A stretch of DNA of 64,000 bases from Streptomyces avidinii (lineage in GTDB: Bacteria; Actinomycetota; Actinomycetes; Streptomycetales; Streptomycetaceae), in the NCBI RefSeq assembly GCF_014650695.1, contig NZ_BMVL01000003.1, positions 557,120 through 621,119 on the forward strand. The letters are read 5' to 3'. Within the stretch, counting starts at the first letter, position 1, and each line of letters starts with the position of its first letter. Shown here in pieces: positions 1 through 8,916 of this stretch. Made by a program: the position numbers and the translations under genes. The notes beneath the pieces were generated by a model. The model did no database searches. It was not told the origin of the DNA and was given only the letters and a program-made list of their open reading frames with translations.

Positions 1-1062
1 GCCGGGGCCAGATCCGCGCGAGCCCGTATGGGCCTGACCGAGGCGCAGGTCGCCCACTCCATGGCGGCCTGCGGCGCCCCCGTCCACCCCCAGTCGGTCC
101 TGGCCTGGGAGCAGGGCGTCCAGGTGCCGTCCGACCGGCAACTCTTCGCCCTCGCCGACGTCCTGTGGTGCGACGCCACCGCACTGATGGGCATCGAACC
201 GCGCACCCTCGCCGAGCACCGGCTGGCTCGCCGGCTCACCGTCGAGCGGCTCGCGTACCGGATGGGCATGGACCCGGCCGAGTACCGCGCGGCCGAGTCG
301 GCGCAGCACCGGAACGGGGACGCCCGGCAGACGAGGGCCCTCGTGGAGGCCCTCGGGCTGTCGCTGAGCGCGCTGATCGGGATCATGGGCCGGGTGGACG
401 AACTGGCGCAGCACCTGCGCTCGGCCGTCGACGGCCGCTGGAAGCCGCACGTGGAACCGGTGTCGGAGATCGTGGTGGTCGACGCGACCGCGGTGGGCGA
501 TGCACTGCGCGCGATGCACGCGGAGTTCGCCGCCTTCTCGGAGCGGTACATGGGACACCTGGTCGCCCGCAATGACGACGCCCGCCTCAAGGAGATCGCG
601 GCGGAGCGGGCCGCCTACCTGCGCCGACTCGTCGACCACTTCTGGGAGTTGATCGGTGAGGCGGGCGAGGCGCCGCCGTTTGCCCCGGGGAACGCACTGA
701 GGCCGGCCGGCCGGGGCCGCCCCATGCGTTCCCGGTCGGCCTCAGTGGGCGGCTGCGCCGAAATGCGGTGCGGCCGGCCCCTCTTCGCCGATGTCGTCCC
801 AGTCGATCTCCATGGTGCCGCGGCTGGTGAAGACGTTGAAGAGCAGGTTCAGCGCGATGGCCGTCAGGGCGCCCAGCGTGATCCCGCTGTCGAGCACCGC
901 CCGCAGGCCGTCCGGCGAAGCCGTAGAGGGCGAGCCGGGGGAGGGGGAGCAGTTCGTCGACCGGGTGCGTCTGCGTTCGGGAGGTCCGGGAGGAGGCCCG
1001 GGGGGAGGACTGACGGGGCATTCTTGCCATCTCTGCCTTGCCTTCGCGAGGTAGGTGAATGA
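1..1062 (+). CDS. XRE-type helix-turn-helix protein, 5' partial, 3' end uncertain
   Basis: The first ATG (position 28) lies inside helix 1 of an XRE-like HTH, and the frame is open to base 1, so the gene must begin before the window. Residues after the ATG give a classic N-terminal HTH (GLTEAQVA, then SVLAWEQG, then LFALADVL). A second helical repeat follows (LTVERLAYRMGM), then an alpha-helical C-terminal half ending near FWELIGEAG. From about base 690 the translation turns into Arg/Gly-rich low-complexity sequence and runs through a strong hairpin at 697-745 to a stop at 1060-1062. The biological end is therefore probably near 700, with a frameshift or decayed 3' end. It is most likely a DNA-binding regulator; its target is unknown. 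Confidence 0.7.
   Translation, partial: AGARSARARMGLTEAQVAHSMAACGAPVHPQSVLAWEQGVQVPSDRQLFALADVLWCDATALMGIEPRTLAEHRLARRLTVERLAYRMGMDPAEYRAAESAQHRNGDARQTRALVEALGLSLSALIGIMGRVDELAQHLRSAVDGRWKPHVEPVSEIVVVDATAVGDALRAMHAEFAAFSERYMGHLVARNDDARLKEIAAERAAYLRRLVDHFWELIGEAGEAPPFAPGNALRPAGRGRPMRSRSASVGGCAEMRCGRPLFADVVPVDLHGAAAGEDVEEQVQRDGRQGAQRDPAVEHRPQAVRRSRRGRAGGGGAVRRPGASAFGRSGRRPGGRTDGAFLPSLPCLREVGE
697..745. terminator. Bidirectional hairpin terminator
   Basis: Arms 697-710 and 732-745 pair over 14 bp with one G-U wobble around a 21-nt loop. The right arm contains the stop codon of the reverse-strand permease remnant. The position suits a shared terminator between the forward regulator and a reverse-strand gene that once ended here. 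Confidence 0.7.
742..918 (-). pseudogene. C-terminal remnant of an NCS2 uracil/xanthine permease
   Basis: On the reverse strand the last 58 codons before the TGA at 744-742 contain VLDSGITLGALTAIALNLLF. This matches the final transmembrane segment and LNLLFN signature of nucleobase:cation symporter-2 permeases, followed by an acidic tail (IDWDDIGEE). Upstream in this frame the protein becomes Arg/Ser/Pro-rich, and no other reverse frame shows permease helices, although the family is about 450 residues long. I infer a gene deleted except for its last 50 or so codons. Its terminator is still present. Confidence 0.65.
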
Positions 1063-1613
1063 GAGGGCCGCCGCCCTCCAGCCCCGGGTGGCAGGGCGAG
1101 GGCAGGTCGGCTCGTACCGAGCCGACGCCGGGCGGTGTTGCCGACATCGCGTCGCTCTGCACTGTGTACTCATGTCCCGGATAGGCAGGACTCCCTTCGA
1201 TCGGCATGACGAATTCGCATTTGATCTTGGAATCCGAAGGGATCCGACCGGAGGGCGCTCACCATAGCCAAAGGTCGTGTTTCCTCGCGAGTAACCTCCC
1301 GGCAAGGACTCCCGGCCGGAGGCCCTGTCATCGCCCCGGTATCGCGCAACCCGTACGACGTCACGCGCCTCGCCGGGGTGACGGCCGCCGCCGCCGCTCC
1401 CCACCGGTGCGCGGCCGAAATCCGGGCCGCCGCAAGGGTCCTCACCGGCCCGGCCGCCGCCCGAGGGCGCCTCCGGCTCCCGGTCCCATGGGCCGTCCGA
1501 CCGGGACAAGGGCCCCAATCCTCATCCGTACTTGTGGGTACTGCGGCCGAATGGCGCCGGATTTGATAGTTCTGGACTGGTCCGGTGTGAGAAAGCTGCG
1601 GGAAGGACACGGC
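1063..1613. other. Non-coding stretch with no recognisable gene
   Basis: Several frames are open on both strands, but all give Arg/Pro/Gly-rich translations with no domain-like pattern. Base composition is less GC-rich around 1200-1300 (GAATTC, TTGATCTTGG), which could hold promoters. It lies between the permease stump and the small CPFC gene and may be a scar of the deletion. Confidence 0.4.
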
Positions 1614-1787
1614 ATGTTCGATCTACTGCGCCCGGAGACCGTCGTGTGTCCCTTCTGCAAGGCCACCGCCGCCAACGGCGTGGTACGGACCCTGCGGACC
1701 GGGGCGGGGTCACTGTCGGTGACCTGGCACGTGCTCAACTGCCCGCACTACGCCGCCGACCGGATCCTCGCCGAGAACGAGAGCTGA
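1614..1787 (+). CDS. Small CxxC protein (57 aa)
   Basis: The ATG at 1614 has a good ribosome site (GGAAGG at 1601-1606, 7-nt spacing). The product has a CPFC knuckle near residues 12-15 and a later WHVLNCPHY segment, so Cys-x2-Cys plus Cys-x-His could bind zinc or another metal. It has no signal peptide or membrane segment. I do not recognise a named family. It resembles the short conserved hypothetical proteins common in Streptomyces. An in-frame ATG at 1550 would add 21 residues but lacks a ribosome site. Confidence 0.6.
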   Translation: MFDLLRPETVVCPFCKATAANGVVRTLRTGAGSLSVTWHVLNCPHYAADRILAENES

Positions 1788-1812
1788 TCCCGACGCCCAC
1801 CCCGGACCACTT

Positions 1813-1898
1813 CCGGACCGACCGGACCGACCGGACCGACCGGACCGACCGGACCGACCGGACCGACCGGACCGACCGGACCGACCGGACCGGACCGG
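1813..1898. repeat. 9-bp tandem repeat array (unit CCGGACCGA)
   Basis: Eight perfect head-to-tail copies of CCGGACCGA occupy 1813-1884 and degenerate copies run to 1898. The array lies in the 178-bp gap between the small CPFC gene and the DUF2252 gene, so it is probably intergenic and could vary in copy number. Confidence 0.9.
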
Positions 1899-1965
1899 AG
1901 GCGGCGACATGCGCGACAGCTGCCGTGCGGCCAGGATGAGGAGGACCGGCGACGAGGAGCGGCGC

Positions 1966-3306
1966 ATGACCAGCCCAGCTGAACGGGTCCGGCGCGGACG
2001 GGCCGTGCGCAAGATCACCGGTCGTGCCTCGCACGGGCGGTGGACCGCCACGCCGGACCGTCCCGACCCCATCGGGGTGCTGCAGCGACAGGCCACCGAC
2101 CGGGTCCCGGAACTGCTGCCCATCCGCTACGGCCGGATGGCGGCATCGCCGCTCGCCTTCCTGCGCGGAGCGGCCGCGGTCATGGCCGCCGACCTGGCCA
2201 CCCAGCCCCAGACCGGCCTGACCGTCCAGCTGTGCGGCGACGCACACCTGATGAACTTCGGCATGTTCGCCTCGCCCGAACGCGCCCTGCTCTTCGACCT
2301 CAACGATTTCGACGAGACCTACCCCGGCCCCTTCGAGTGGGACGTCAAACGACTCGCCGCGAGCATCGCGGTGGCCGCCCGCGACAACGGGCACGGCGAC
2401 GACCGGGCCGGGAAGGCGGCCCTCGCGGCGGCCCGCGCCTACCGCCGGACGATCCGGGAGCTCGCCGGCCTGCCCGAGCTGGACGTCTGGTACCACCGGA
2501 CCGACACCGCCGAACTGCTGCACCTCATCCGCCGACCCGAACTGCGCGACCGGGTGGAGGCCAATCTGGCCCGCGCCCGCCGCCGGACCAGCCTGCGCGC
2601 GCTCGGCAGGCTCACCGAGGTCCGCGACGGGCGCCGGCGGATCATCGACGATCCGCCGCTGCTGGAGCCGCTGGCACGGGCCGACTCACGGGACGTGGGC
2701 GAGATCTTCGGCAAGTACCGCAGCACCCTCCCCGAGGAGCGCCGCATCCTCCTCGACCGCTTCCGGTTCGCCGACGCGGCACGCAAGGTGGTCGGCGTGG
2801 GGAGCGTGGGGACCCGCTGCTTCGTCGTTCTGCTGCTCGGCCGCGACGCCGACGACCCGCTCTTCCTGCAGATCAAGGAAGCCGTTCCGTCCGTCCTGCA
2901 GACCCACCTGCCGTCCGACGGGCACGATCACCAAGGGCACCGGGTGGTCGCCGGCCAGCGGCTCATGCAGGCCGCCGGCGACATCTTCCTAGGCTGGACC
3001 ACCGGACCCGCCGGGCGGCACTTCTACGGCCGCCAGCTGCGCGACATGAAGGGGTCGGCCGAAGTCGACACCATGAGCCCGGGCATGCTCGGCCAGTACG
3101 CCGCGCTCTGCGGCCGGGCCCTCGCCCGCGCCCATGCCCGCTCCGGCGACCGCATCGCCATTGCGGGCTACCTCGGGGGCGGCGACACCTTCGACCGCGC
3201 CGTCGCGGGCTTCGCGCTCCGCTACGCGGACCGGACCCGCGCCGATCACGCCCTGCTGACCGCCGCCGTCGCCGACGGGAGGCTCACCGCCACCGGCGGC
3301 GTCTGA
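1966..3306 (+). CDS. DUF2252 family protein (446 aa)
   Basis: The ATG at 1966 is chosen because GAGGAG lies 6 nt upstream. An earlier ATG at 1909 abuts the repeat and has no such site. The protein has the DUF2252 hallmarks: PIRYGRM near residues 52-58, GDAHLMNFG at 91-99, DLNDFDE at 111-117, WDVKRLA, then [11 protein letters not shown] and AGQRLMQAA. The GDAHxxNF and DFDE blocks look like the catalytic and metal loops of aminoglycoside-kinase-like folds, which suggests (inference) a phosphotransferase-like fold. Its substrate is unknown. A second DUF2252 gene is at 36567-38000. The gene converges on the MFS gene at 3335. Confidence 0.85.
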   Translation: MTSPAERVRRGRAVRKITGRASHGRWTATPDRPDPIGVLQRQATDRVPELLPIRYGRMAASPLAFLRGAAAVMAADLATQPQTGLTVQLCGDAHLMNFGMFASPERALLFDLNDFDETYPGPFEWDVKRLAASIAVAARDNGHGDDRAGKAALAAARAYRRTIRELAGLPELDVWYHRTDTAELLHLIRRPELRDRVEANLARARRRTSLRALGRLTEVRDGRRRIIDDPPLLEPLARADSRDVGEIFGKYRSTLPEERRILLDRFRFADAARKVVGVGSVGTRCFVVLLLGRDADDPLFLQIKEAVPSVLQTHLPSDGHDHQGHRVVAGQRLMQAAGDIFLGWTTGPAGRHFYGRQLRDMKGSAEVDTMSPGMLGQYAALCGRALARAHARSGDRIAIAGYLGGGDTFDRAVAGFALRYADRTRADHALLTAAVADGRLTATGGV

Positions 3307-3334
3307 CCGCAGCGGCGGCCGAACCCGCCCGGCC

Positions 3335-4627
3335 TCAGGCGGGCACACCGCCGGCCTGCGCTTCCTGGGCAGCCCGGCGCCGCAGCGCGTCCTCGTCGGT
3401 GTCGGCATCGTAGGAGATCAGCTTCGGCAGCAGCGCGGACAGCACCGCCACCGACGCCACACAGGCCAGGCCGCCGCCCCAGAACGCCGAACGGGTACCG
3501 GTCCAGCCGGCCATGGTGCCCGCCCGGACCTGGCCGAGCTGAGGCCCGACGCTGTACGAGAGCACCTCGATGCCCGCCAGCCGACCGCGCAGCTGCTCGG
3601 GGATCGTCTGGTTCCAGATGGTCGCCCGGCCCAGTCCGCTCACCATGTCCCCCGCGCCCGCCACCGCGAGGCACACCAGCACGAGCCAGATGTTCGCGGA
3701 CGCCCCGGCCCCCGCGATCGCGAGGCCCCAGACCGTGGCCCCGAACACCACCAGCAGCCCGTGCCGGCGCATCCCGGACATCCAGCCACTGGTCATGCCG
3801 AGCAGCAGCGAGCCCACCGCCCCCGCCGCGTACATCAGACCCAGCGCCCAAACGGCGTCGAGCTCGTCCGCGAGGAAGGGGTAGATCGCGTTCGGGAAGG
3901 CGAAGAACATCGCCGCCAGGTCGACGGCGTACGTCCCCAGCAGCACGGGCCGGCTCCACGCGTAGCGCGCGCCCTCGGCGATCCCGCGCAGCGACGGACG
4001 GTCGGCGCCCTTCGCGGGCGGCGCCGGAGTGAGCCGCAGGCACAGCAGCACCGAGGTGAGGAACCCGAGGACGGTGACGCAGTAGGCGGCGGCGTGACCG
4101 GCGTACGCGACGACCAGGCCGGCCACCGCGGGACCGGCGATCGCGCCGACCTGGTAGCGCAGCCCGTTCAGCGCGGCGGCGGCCGTCAGCTGGTCGTGCG
4201 GCACGATCCGGGCCATCAGCGAGTCCAGGGCCGGCCGCTGGAGCCCGGCCAGCGCCGACACACCCGCCGCGACCACGTACAGCGGCCACAGCAGCGGATC
4301 CGGCAGCAGCGCGTTCACCAGCAGCGCCAGAGCGAGCACCCCGAGACCGGCCTCGGTCAGCAGGATCATCCGCCGCCGGTCCACGGCGTCCGCCAGGGCG
4401 CCCCCGTACAGCCCGAAGACCACCAGTGGCACCAGCTCCACCGCGCCCATCGCGCCGACCGCCAGCGGAGAGTCCGTCAGGTGCTTGATCTGCAGCGGCA
4501 GCGCGATCATCGCCATGAACGAGCCGAAGTACGTCACCGTCCCCTGGTAGAACAGCAGCCGGAAGTCGCGGCTGGAACGGAACGGGGAGAAATCGGGCAG
4601 TACGGCGGCCCAACGGGAAGTACTCAC
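3335..4627 (-). CDS. MFS transporter, EntS-like (430 aa)
   Basis: This is an integral membrane protein with about 12 hydrophobic segments, starting with FRSSRDFRLLFYQGTVTYFG and followed by the MFS loop motif GALADAVDRRRM. The layout matches the MFS_3/EntS group of multidrug or siderophore exporters. The start is set at GTG 4627 because family members begin just before the FRSSRDFRLL block. The frame extends to 4762, but the extra 45 residues are not membrane-like. It is convergent with the DUF2252 gene (28 bp apart) and divergent from the AI-2E-type permease. The substrate cannot be read from sequence. Confidence 0.8.
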   Translation of the reverse strand: MSTSRWAAVLPDFSPFRSSRDFRLLFYQGTVTYFGSFMAMIALPLQIKHLTDSPLAVGAMGAVELVPLVVFGLYGGALADAVDRRRMILLTEAGLGVLALALLVNALLPDPLLWPLYVVAAGVSALAGLQRPALDSLMARIVPHDQLTAAAALNGLRYQVGAIAGPAVAGLVVAYAGHAAAYCVTVLGFLTSVLLCLRLTPAPPAKGADRPSLRGIAEGARYAWSRPVLLGTYAVDLAAMFFAFPNAIYPFLADELDAVWALGLMYAAGAVGSLLLGMTSGWMSGMRRHGLLVVFGATVWGLAIAGAGASANIWLVLVCLAVAGAGDMVSGLGRATIWNQTIPEQLRGRLAGIEVLSYSVGPQLGQVRAGTMAGWTGTRSAFWGGGLACVASVAVLSALLPKLISYDADTDEDALRRRAAQEAQAGGVPA

Positions 4628-4760
4628 GAGATGCCATCGTCCGTGGACGTCCTGCCCGGGGCAACGCATTTTCTGCGCACCGGCGCCCGTACCGATCACG
4701 GACGGGCGAATCCGGCGCACCGCCCGTGGCATCGAGCTTCCGCGGTGGCACTCATGGGTC

Positions 4761-5825
4761 ATGCCGCCGGTGTCAGCGTTCCTGCGTACCGCAGCGTCGT
4801 ACGCCTGGCGCCTGCTGGTGGTCGGCGCCGCCGTCTACGCCGTCTTCGCCGTGCTCGGCCGGTTCCACGAGATCGCCGTGGCCGTCTTCCTCGGCCTCGT
4901 CGTCGCCGCCCTGCTGTGGTGGCCCACCCGGCGCCTCGCACGCACCCTGCCCCGCTCGGTCGCGGTCGCGGTCACCCTCCTCGGCAGCGTGCTGCTCCTG
5001 CTGGGCGTGCTGACCCTGGTCGGCACGGCGGTGGCCGGGGAGAGCACCACCTTGGCCCGGGAGTTCCACGAGGGAATCGACAGCATCGAGGAGTACCTGG
5101 AGCGACCGCCCTTCCGGCTGAACCCGCACGCGCTCTCCGACCTCCAGTCCCGCCTCGGCGACTACCTGTCGAGCCACCGGTCCGCCGTGCTCAGTCAGGC
5201 GCTCAGCGGAGCCGGGCGCCTGGTGCACGTCCTGACCGTGCTCGCCCTCGGGGCCTTCTGTTCGTTCTTCTTCCTGCACGGCGGCGACCGGCAGTGGGCG
5301 TGGTTCTGTGCCCAGCTGCCCCCGTCGATGCGCGCCCGCGTGGGCATCGCCGGCGACGCGGCCTGGCGTACGTTCACCGGCTACACCCGCGGGATCGTCC
5401 TCGTCGCGGCGACGAACGCGGTCCTGGTGGGAGTGGCGCTCTACCTCCTCGGGGTCCCGCTCGCCGTGCCGCTGGCCCTGCTGGAGTTCTTCGCGGCCTT
5501 CATCCCGCTCATCGGATCGCCGGTCGCGCTGGCGGTCGCCGCGGTGGTCGCACTGGCCGCGAAGGGGCCGCTCGTCGCGGGCGTGGTGGTCGCGCTGATC
5601 GTGATCATCGGCCAGATCGAGGGCCATCTGCTGCATCCGCTGGTGATGAGCCGGGCGGTCCGGCTGCACCCGCTGGTGGTGGCGATCTCGGTGGTGGCGG
5701 GGGCCATCGCCGCCGGGGTGGTCGGCGCGGTGGTCGCGGTTCCGCTCGTCTCGGTGACCTGGTCGGTGCACACGGCGCTGCGCGACGCCCGCCGGCCGCT
5801 TCCTGCACAATCGCCTGATGAGTGA
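4761..5825 (+). CDS. AI-2E/PerM family permease (354 aa)
   Basis: The protein has two N-terminal membrane segments, a long soluble loop (about residues 85-150) and a C-terminal membrane block. The block includes FIPLIGSPVAL and IIGQIEGHLLHPLVMSRAVRLHPLVV, the conserved signature of the AI-2E/PerM (UPF0118) family. Some members move small molecules or act as Na+/H+ antiporters; the cargo here is unknown. The stop overlaps the ATG of the downstream peptidase by 8 nt, so the two are almost certainly cotranscribed and translationally coupled. Confidence 0.85.
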   Translation: MPPVSAFLRTAASYAWRLLVVGAAVYAVFAVLGRFHEIAVAVFLGLVVAALLWWPTRRLARTLPRSVAVAVTLLGSVLLLLGVLTLVGTAVAGESTTLAREFHEGIDSIEEYLERPPFRLNPHALSDLQSRLGDYLSSHRSAVLSQALSGAGRLVHVLTVLALGAFCSFFFLHGGDRQWAWFCAQLPPSMRARVGIAGDAAWRTFTGYTRGIVLVAATNAVLVGVALYLLGVPLAVPLALLEFFAAFIPLIGSPVALAVAAVVALAAKGPLVAGVVVALIVIIGQIEGHLLHPLVMSRAVRLHPLVVAISVVAGAIAAGVVGAVVAVPLVSVTWSVHTALRDARRPLPAQSPDE

Positions 5826-7893
5826 TGAAGACCCCTACCTGTGGCTGGAAGACGTATCCGGCGACGCGGCCCTCGCCTGGGTCCGGGAGCGCAACGCCGA
5901 GACCGTGGATGCGCTGACCGGGTTGCCCGGGTTCAAGGTGCTCGAACAGGAGATGCGCGAGGTACTGGACGACGACGGCCGGATCCCCTACGTGGTCCGC
6001 CGCGGCCAACACCTCTACAACTTCTGGCAGGACGCCGACCACGTACGCGGTGTGTGGCGGCGCACCACGCTGGAGGAGTACCGGACGGACCGGCCGGCCT
6101 GGGAGGTGCTCCTGGACCTCGACGCACTCGCCGGGGCCGAGGAGGAGAAATGGGCCTGGGCGGGGAGCCGGGTCCTGGCCCCCGAGTACCGGCACGCCCT
6201 CGTCCTGCTGTCGCGGGACGGCGCGGACGCCTGTGTGGTGCGCGAGTTCGACCTGGAGACCCTGGAATTCGTCGAGGACGGGTTCACGGTCGCCGAGGCC
6301 AAGACCCGGATCGGCTGGATCGACCACGAACGCGTCTGGATCGGTACGGACTTCGGCGCCGGCTCGATGTCCCCGTCCGGCTACCCGCTCCAGGTACGCC
6401 GCTGGCACCGCGGCACGCCCCTCGCGGACGCGCAGCTGGTCTACGAGGGCCGGCCGACGGACCTGTCCGCCTCCGGATGGCACGACGACACGCCGGGCTT
6501 CGAGCGGGACTTCGTCCACCGGCAGATCGACTTCTGGAACCAGGAGCTCTTCCTGCTGCCGGAGGACGCGGCCGCCCCGCCGCTGAAGATCGAGGTCCCG
6601 GACGACGCGGGCGCCTCCGTCCACCGCCGGTGGCTGACCGTCACCCTCAAGTCGCCGTGGCTCGGCCACCCCGCGGGCAGCCTGCTCGCCTTCGACTTCG
6701 ACGCCTTCCGGGCGGGGGAGCGCGAGGCCGAAGTGCTGTTCACCCCGGACGAGCGCACCGCGCTCGCCGGGTACAGCTGGACCCGCAACCACCTCATCCT
6801 CAGCACGCGTGCCGACGTCTCCTCCCGGATGGAGCTGCTCACCCCGGGCGAGGGCCCGGGCGCCGGCGGCTGGCGACGCGCACCGCTGCCGGGGCTGCCG
6901 CCGCTGTCCACCACCTCGGTGACCGGCACGGACCCGGACGTGAGCGACGAGTACTTCCACCAGGTCTCCGGCTTCCTCCAGCCCGCCACGCTCTACCGCG
7001 GCACGGCCGGCGGCACCGGCGGGAGCGGGAGCGGGAGCGACAACGAGACCGACAACGAGAGCGAGAGCCTCAAGCAGAGCCCGGCGCTCTTCGACACCGT
7101 CGGCCTCGCCGTGCGCCAGTACTTCGCGACCTCGGCGGACGGTACGAGGGTGCCGTACTTCGTCGTCGGCCCTGAGGACCGCCCGGGCCCCGGCCCCACC
7201 CTGCTCTACGGGTACGGCGGCTTCGAGATCTCCATGGTCCCGCAGTACAGCGCGGTCACCGGACGCGCCTGGCTCGCGCGCGGCGGCACGTACGTCGTCG
7301 CGGGCATCCGCGGCGGGCACGAGTACGGGCCCCGCTGGCACAAGGCCGCCCTCGGCGCGAACCGGGTCCGGGCGTACGAGGACTTCGCCGCGGTCGCCCG
7401 GGACCTCACCGCCCGGGACATCACCACCCCCGCCCAGCTGGGCATCGAGGGCGGCAGCAACGGCGGGCTGCTCATGGGCGCCATGCTCACCCGCGACCCG
7501 GAACTGTTCGGCGCGGTGGTCGCGCACGTGCCGCTGCTGGACATGCTGCGCTTCCACAAGCTGCTGGCGGGGGCCAGCTGGATCGCCGAGTACGGGGATC
7601 CCGACAGCCCGGCCGACCGGCCCCACCTGGAGCGGATCTCCCCGTACCACCAGGTCCGGGCGGACGGCCCCGCGTACCCGCCGCTGCTCCTGCTGACCTC
7701 GACCCGCGACGACCGGGTGCACCCGGGTCATGCCCGCAAGATGGCCGCCCGGCTGCGCGAGCACGGGCATCCCGTCCTGTTCCACGAGCACCTCGGGGGC
7801 GGCCACGCGGGCGCCACCGACCACCGGCAGACCGCCTTCAACGAGGCTCTGGTGCACACCTTCCTGTGGGAGCGGCTGACCCCGCAGACGTGA
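5818..7893 (+). CDS. Prolyl oligopeptidase family serine peptidase (S9), 691 aa
   Basis: This is a cytoplasmic S9 peptidase with an N-terminal beta-propeller half and a C-terminal alpha/beta hydrolase. The nucleophile motif is GGSNGG with Ser547. The Asp lies in TSTRDDRVHP (631 or 632) and the His in GGGHAG (663). YGYGGFEIS and GGTYVVAGIRGGHEYG are family signatures. The length suits prolyl oligopeptidase. A Gly/Ser/Asn/Glu-rich insertion around residues 400-420 is unusual low-complexity sequence between propeller and hydrolase. There is no signal peptide. It is predicted to cut short peptides after proline. Confidence 0.92.
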   Translation: MSDEDPYLWLEDVSGDAALAWVRERNAETVDALTGLPGFKVLEQEMREVLDDDGRIPYVVRRGQHLYNFWQDADHVRGVWRRTTLEEYRTDRPAWEVLLDLDALAGAEEEKWAWAGSRVLAPEYRHALVLLSRDGADACVVREFDLETLEFVEDGFTVAEAKTRIGWIDHERVWIGTDFGAGSMSPSGYPLQVRRWHRGTPLADAQLVYEGRPTDLSASGWHDDTPGFERDFVHRQIDFWNQELFLLPEDAAAPPLKIEVPDDAGASVHRRWLTVTLKSPWLGHPAGSLLAFDFDAFRAGEREAEVLFTPDERTALAGYSWTRNHLILSTRADVSSRMELLTPGEGPGAGGWRRAPLPGLPPLSTTSVTGTDPDVSDEYFHQVSGFLQPATLYRGTAGGTGGSGSGSDNETDNESESLKQSPALFDTVGLAVRQYFATSADGTRVPYFVVGPEDRPGPGPTLLYGYGGFEISMVPQYSAVTGRAWLARGGTYVVAGIRGGHEYGPRWHKAALGANRVRAYEDFAAVARDLTARDITTPAQLGIEGGSNGGLLMGAMLTRDPELFGAVVAHVPLLDMLRFHKLLAGASWIAEYGDPDSPADRPHLERISPYHQVRADGPAYPPLLLLTSTRDDRVHPGHARKMAARLREHGHPVLFHEHLGGGHAGATDHRQTAFNEALVHTFLWERLTPQT

Positions 7894-7914
7894 TCCTGGG
7901 ACGACGCGCCACTC

Positions 7915-7935
7915 GCCCGGCGCAGCGCGCCGGGC
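7915..7935. terminator. Hairpin terminator after the S9 peptidase
   Basis: Nine-bp perfect arms (7915-7923 and 7927-7935) flank a 3-nt loop 22 nt after the peptidase stop. The stem is GC-only with no T-tract, as is usual in streptomycetes. The rest of the gap to 8097 shows no gene. Confidence 0.7.
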
Positions 7936-8096
7936 AGGGGACCGGCCCCCGGGCGGCGACCATGCGGTCGGCCTCCGCGGGGCCGGTTCCGGGGGGACCG
8001 GAGCATCCGTACGGGGGATTTGCGGGCTCCAGCCGCTGCCGAACGTCGGGTTGTGCCGCACCATCGGCGGATGCAACCCCGGCCCGGGAGGACCCC

Positions 8097-8903
8097 ATGA
8101 GCACCCCGATCGCGTCCGCCGCTCCGTACTACGCCCGCTACCGGCCCCCGTACCCGGCGGAGTGCTACGCGCTCCTCGCGGACCGGTTCGCGCTCGACGG
8201 GTCCCAGACCGTACTGGACCTCGGCGCCGGACCGGGCACGCTCTCCCTGCCGCTGGCGCCGCTCGCCGAGCACGTCTACGCCGTCGATCCGGAACCGGCC
8301 ATGCTCGCCGAAGGGTCCAGGCTCGCCGAGGAGCAGGGGCGTACCAACACCTCCTGGCTGCGCGGCGACGCCGCAGGCATCGGCCGGCTGTGCCTGCCCC
8401 GGCTCGACCTGTGCGTGATCGGCGGCGCCTTCCACCTGATGGACCGCGTACGTGTCCTGGCCGACCTGGACGGCATGCTCGCCCCGCGCGGCGGGGTCGC
8501 CGTGGTCACCACCTCGTCGGCGGGGTCCGGGCGGTCCGGCCAGGGCCCTTCCTGGCCGGCCGTCGTCGACGAGGTGTGCGCACGGTTCCTCGGACCGGAC
8601 CACCGGCCGGCGCGCCCCGTGGACGAACCGGATGATGCGGTACAGGACTTGACGGACCGTCTTGCGAAGTCGGTGTTCTCCCGTGTCGGGATCACCACGT
8701 GGGAGCAGTCCACGCGCTGCACCCTCGACCAGTTGGTCGGCCTGCAGTTCTCCCGTGCCTGCTCCTGCCCGGCCCGGTTCGGCGACCGGAAGGACGCGTT
8801 CGAGTCCGAGCTGCGCAGCGCCCTGCTGGCCCACGACCCCGGCGGTACCTACGTCCGGAGCGTGACCGTCACGGCCGCCGTCGCGACGAGGCCGCGACGC
8901 TGA
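8097..8903 (+). CDS. Class I SAM-dependent methyltransferase (268 aa)
   Basis: The start at 8097 follows a strong GGGAGGA site (8086-8092). The Rossmann SAM motif I is VLDLGAGPGTL at residues 39-49. The acidic residue at the end of strand 2 is in YAVDPEP, and motif IV-like GGAFHLMDR is also present. YYARYRPPYP at the N terminus is typical of the Methyltransf_11-like group annotated as generic methyltransferases. The acceptor is unknown. It is convergent with the DUF4188 gene. Confidence 0.8.
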   Translation: MSTPIASAAPYYARYRPPYPAECYALLADRFALDGSQTVLDLGAGPGTLSLPLAPLAEHVYAVDPEPAMLAEGSRLAEEQGRTNTSWLRGDAAGIGRLCLPRLDLCVIGGAFHLMDRVRVLADLDGMLAPRGGVAVVTTSSAGSGRSGQGPSWPAVVDEVCARFLGPDHRPARPVDEPDDAVQDLTDRLAKSVFSRVGITTWEQSTRCTLDQLVGLQFSRACSCPARFGDRKDAFESELRSALLAHDPGGTYVRSVTVTAAVATRPRR

Positions 8904-8916
8904 CCGGGCCCCCGGC

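Noticed and set aside
1813..1898. Tandem repeat considered as CRISPR-like
   Set aside because: Units are 9 bp and contiguous, with no spacers or cas genes.
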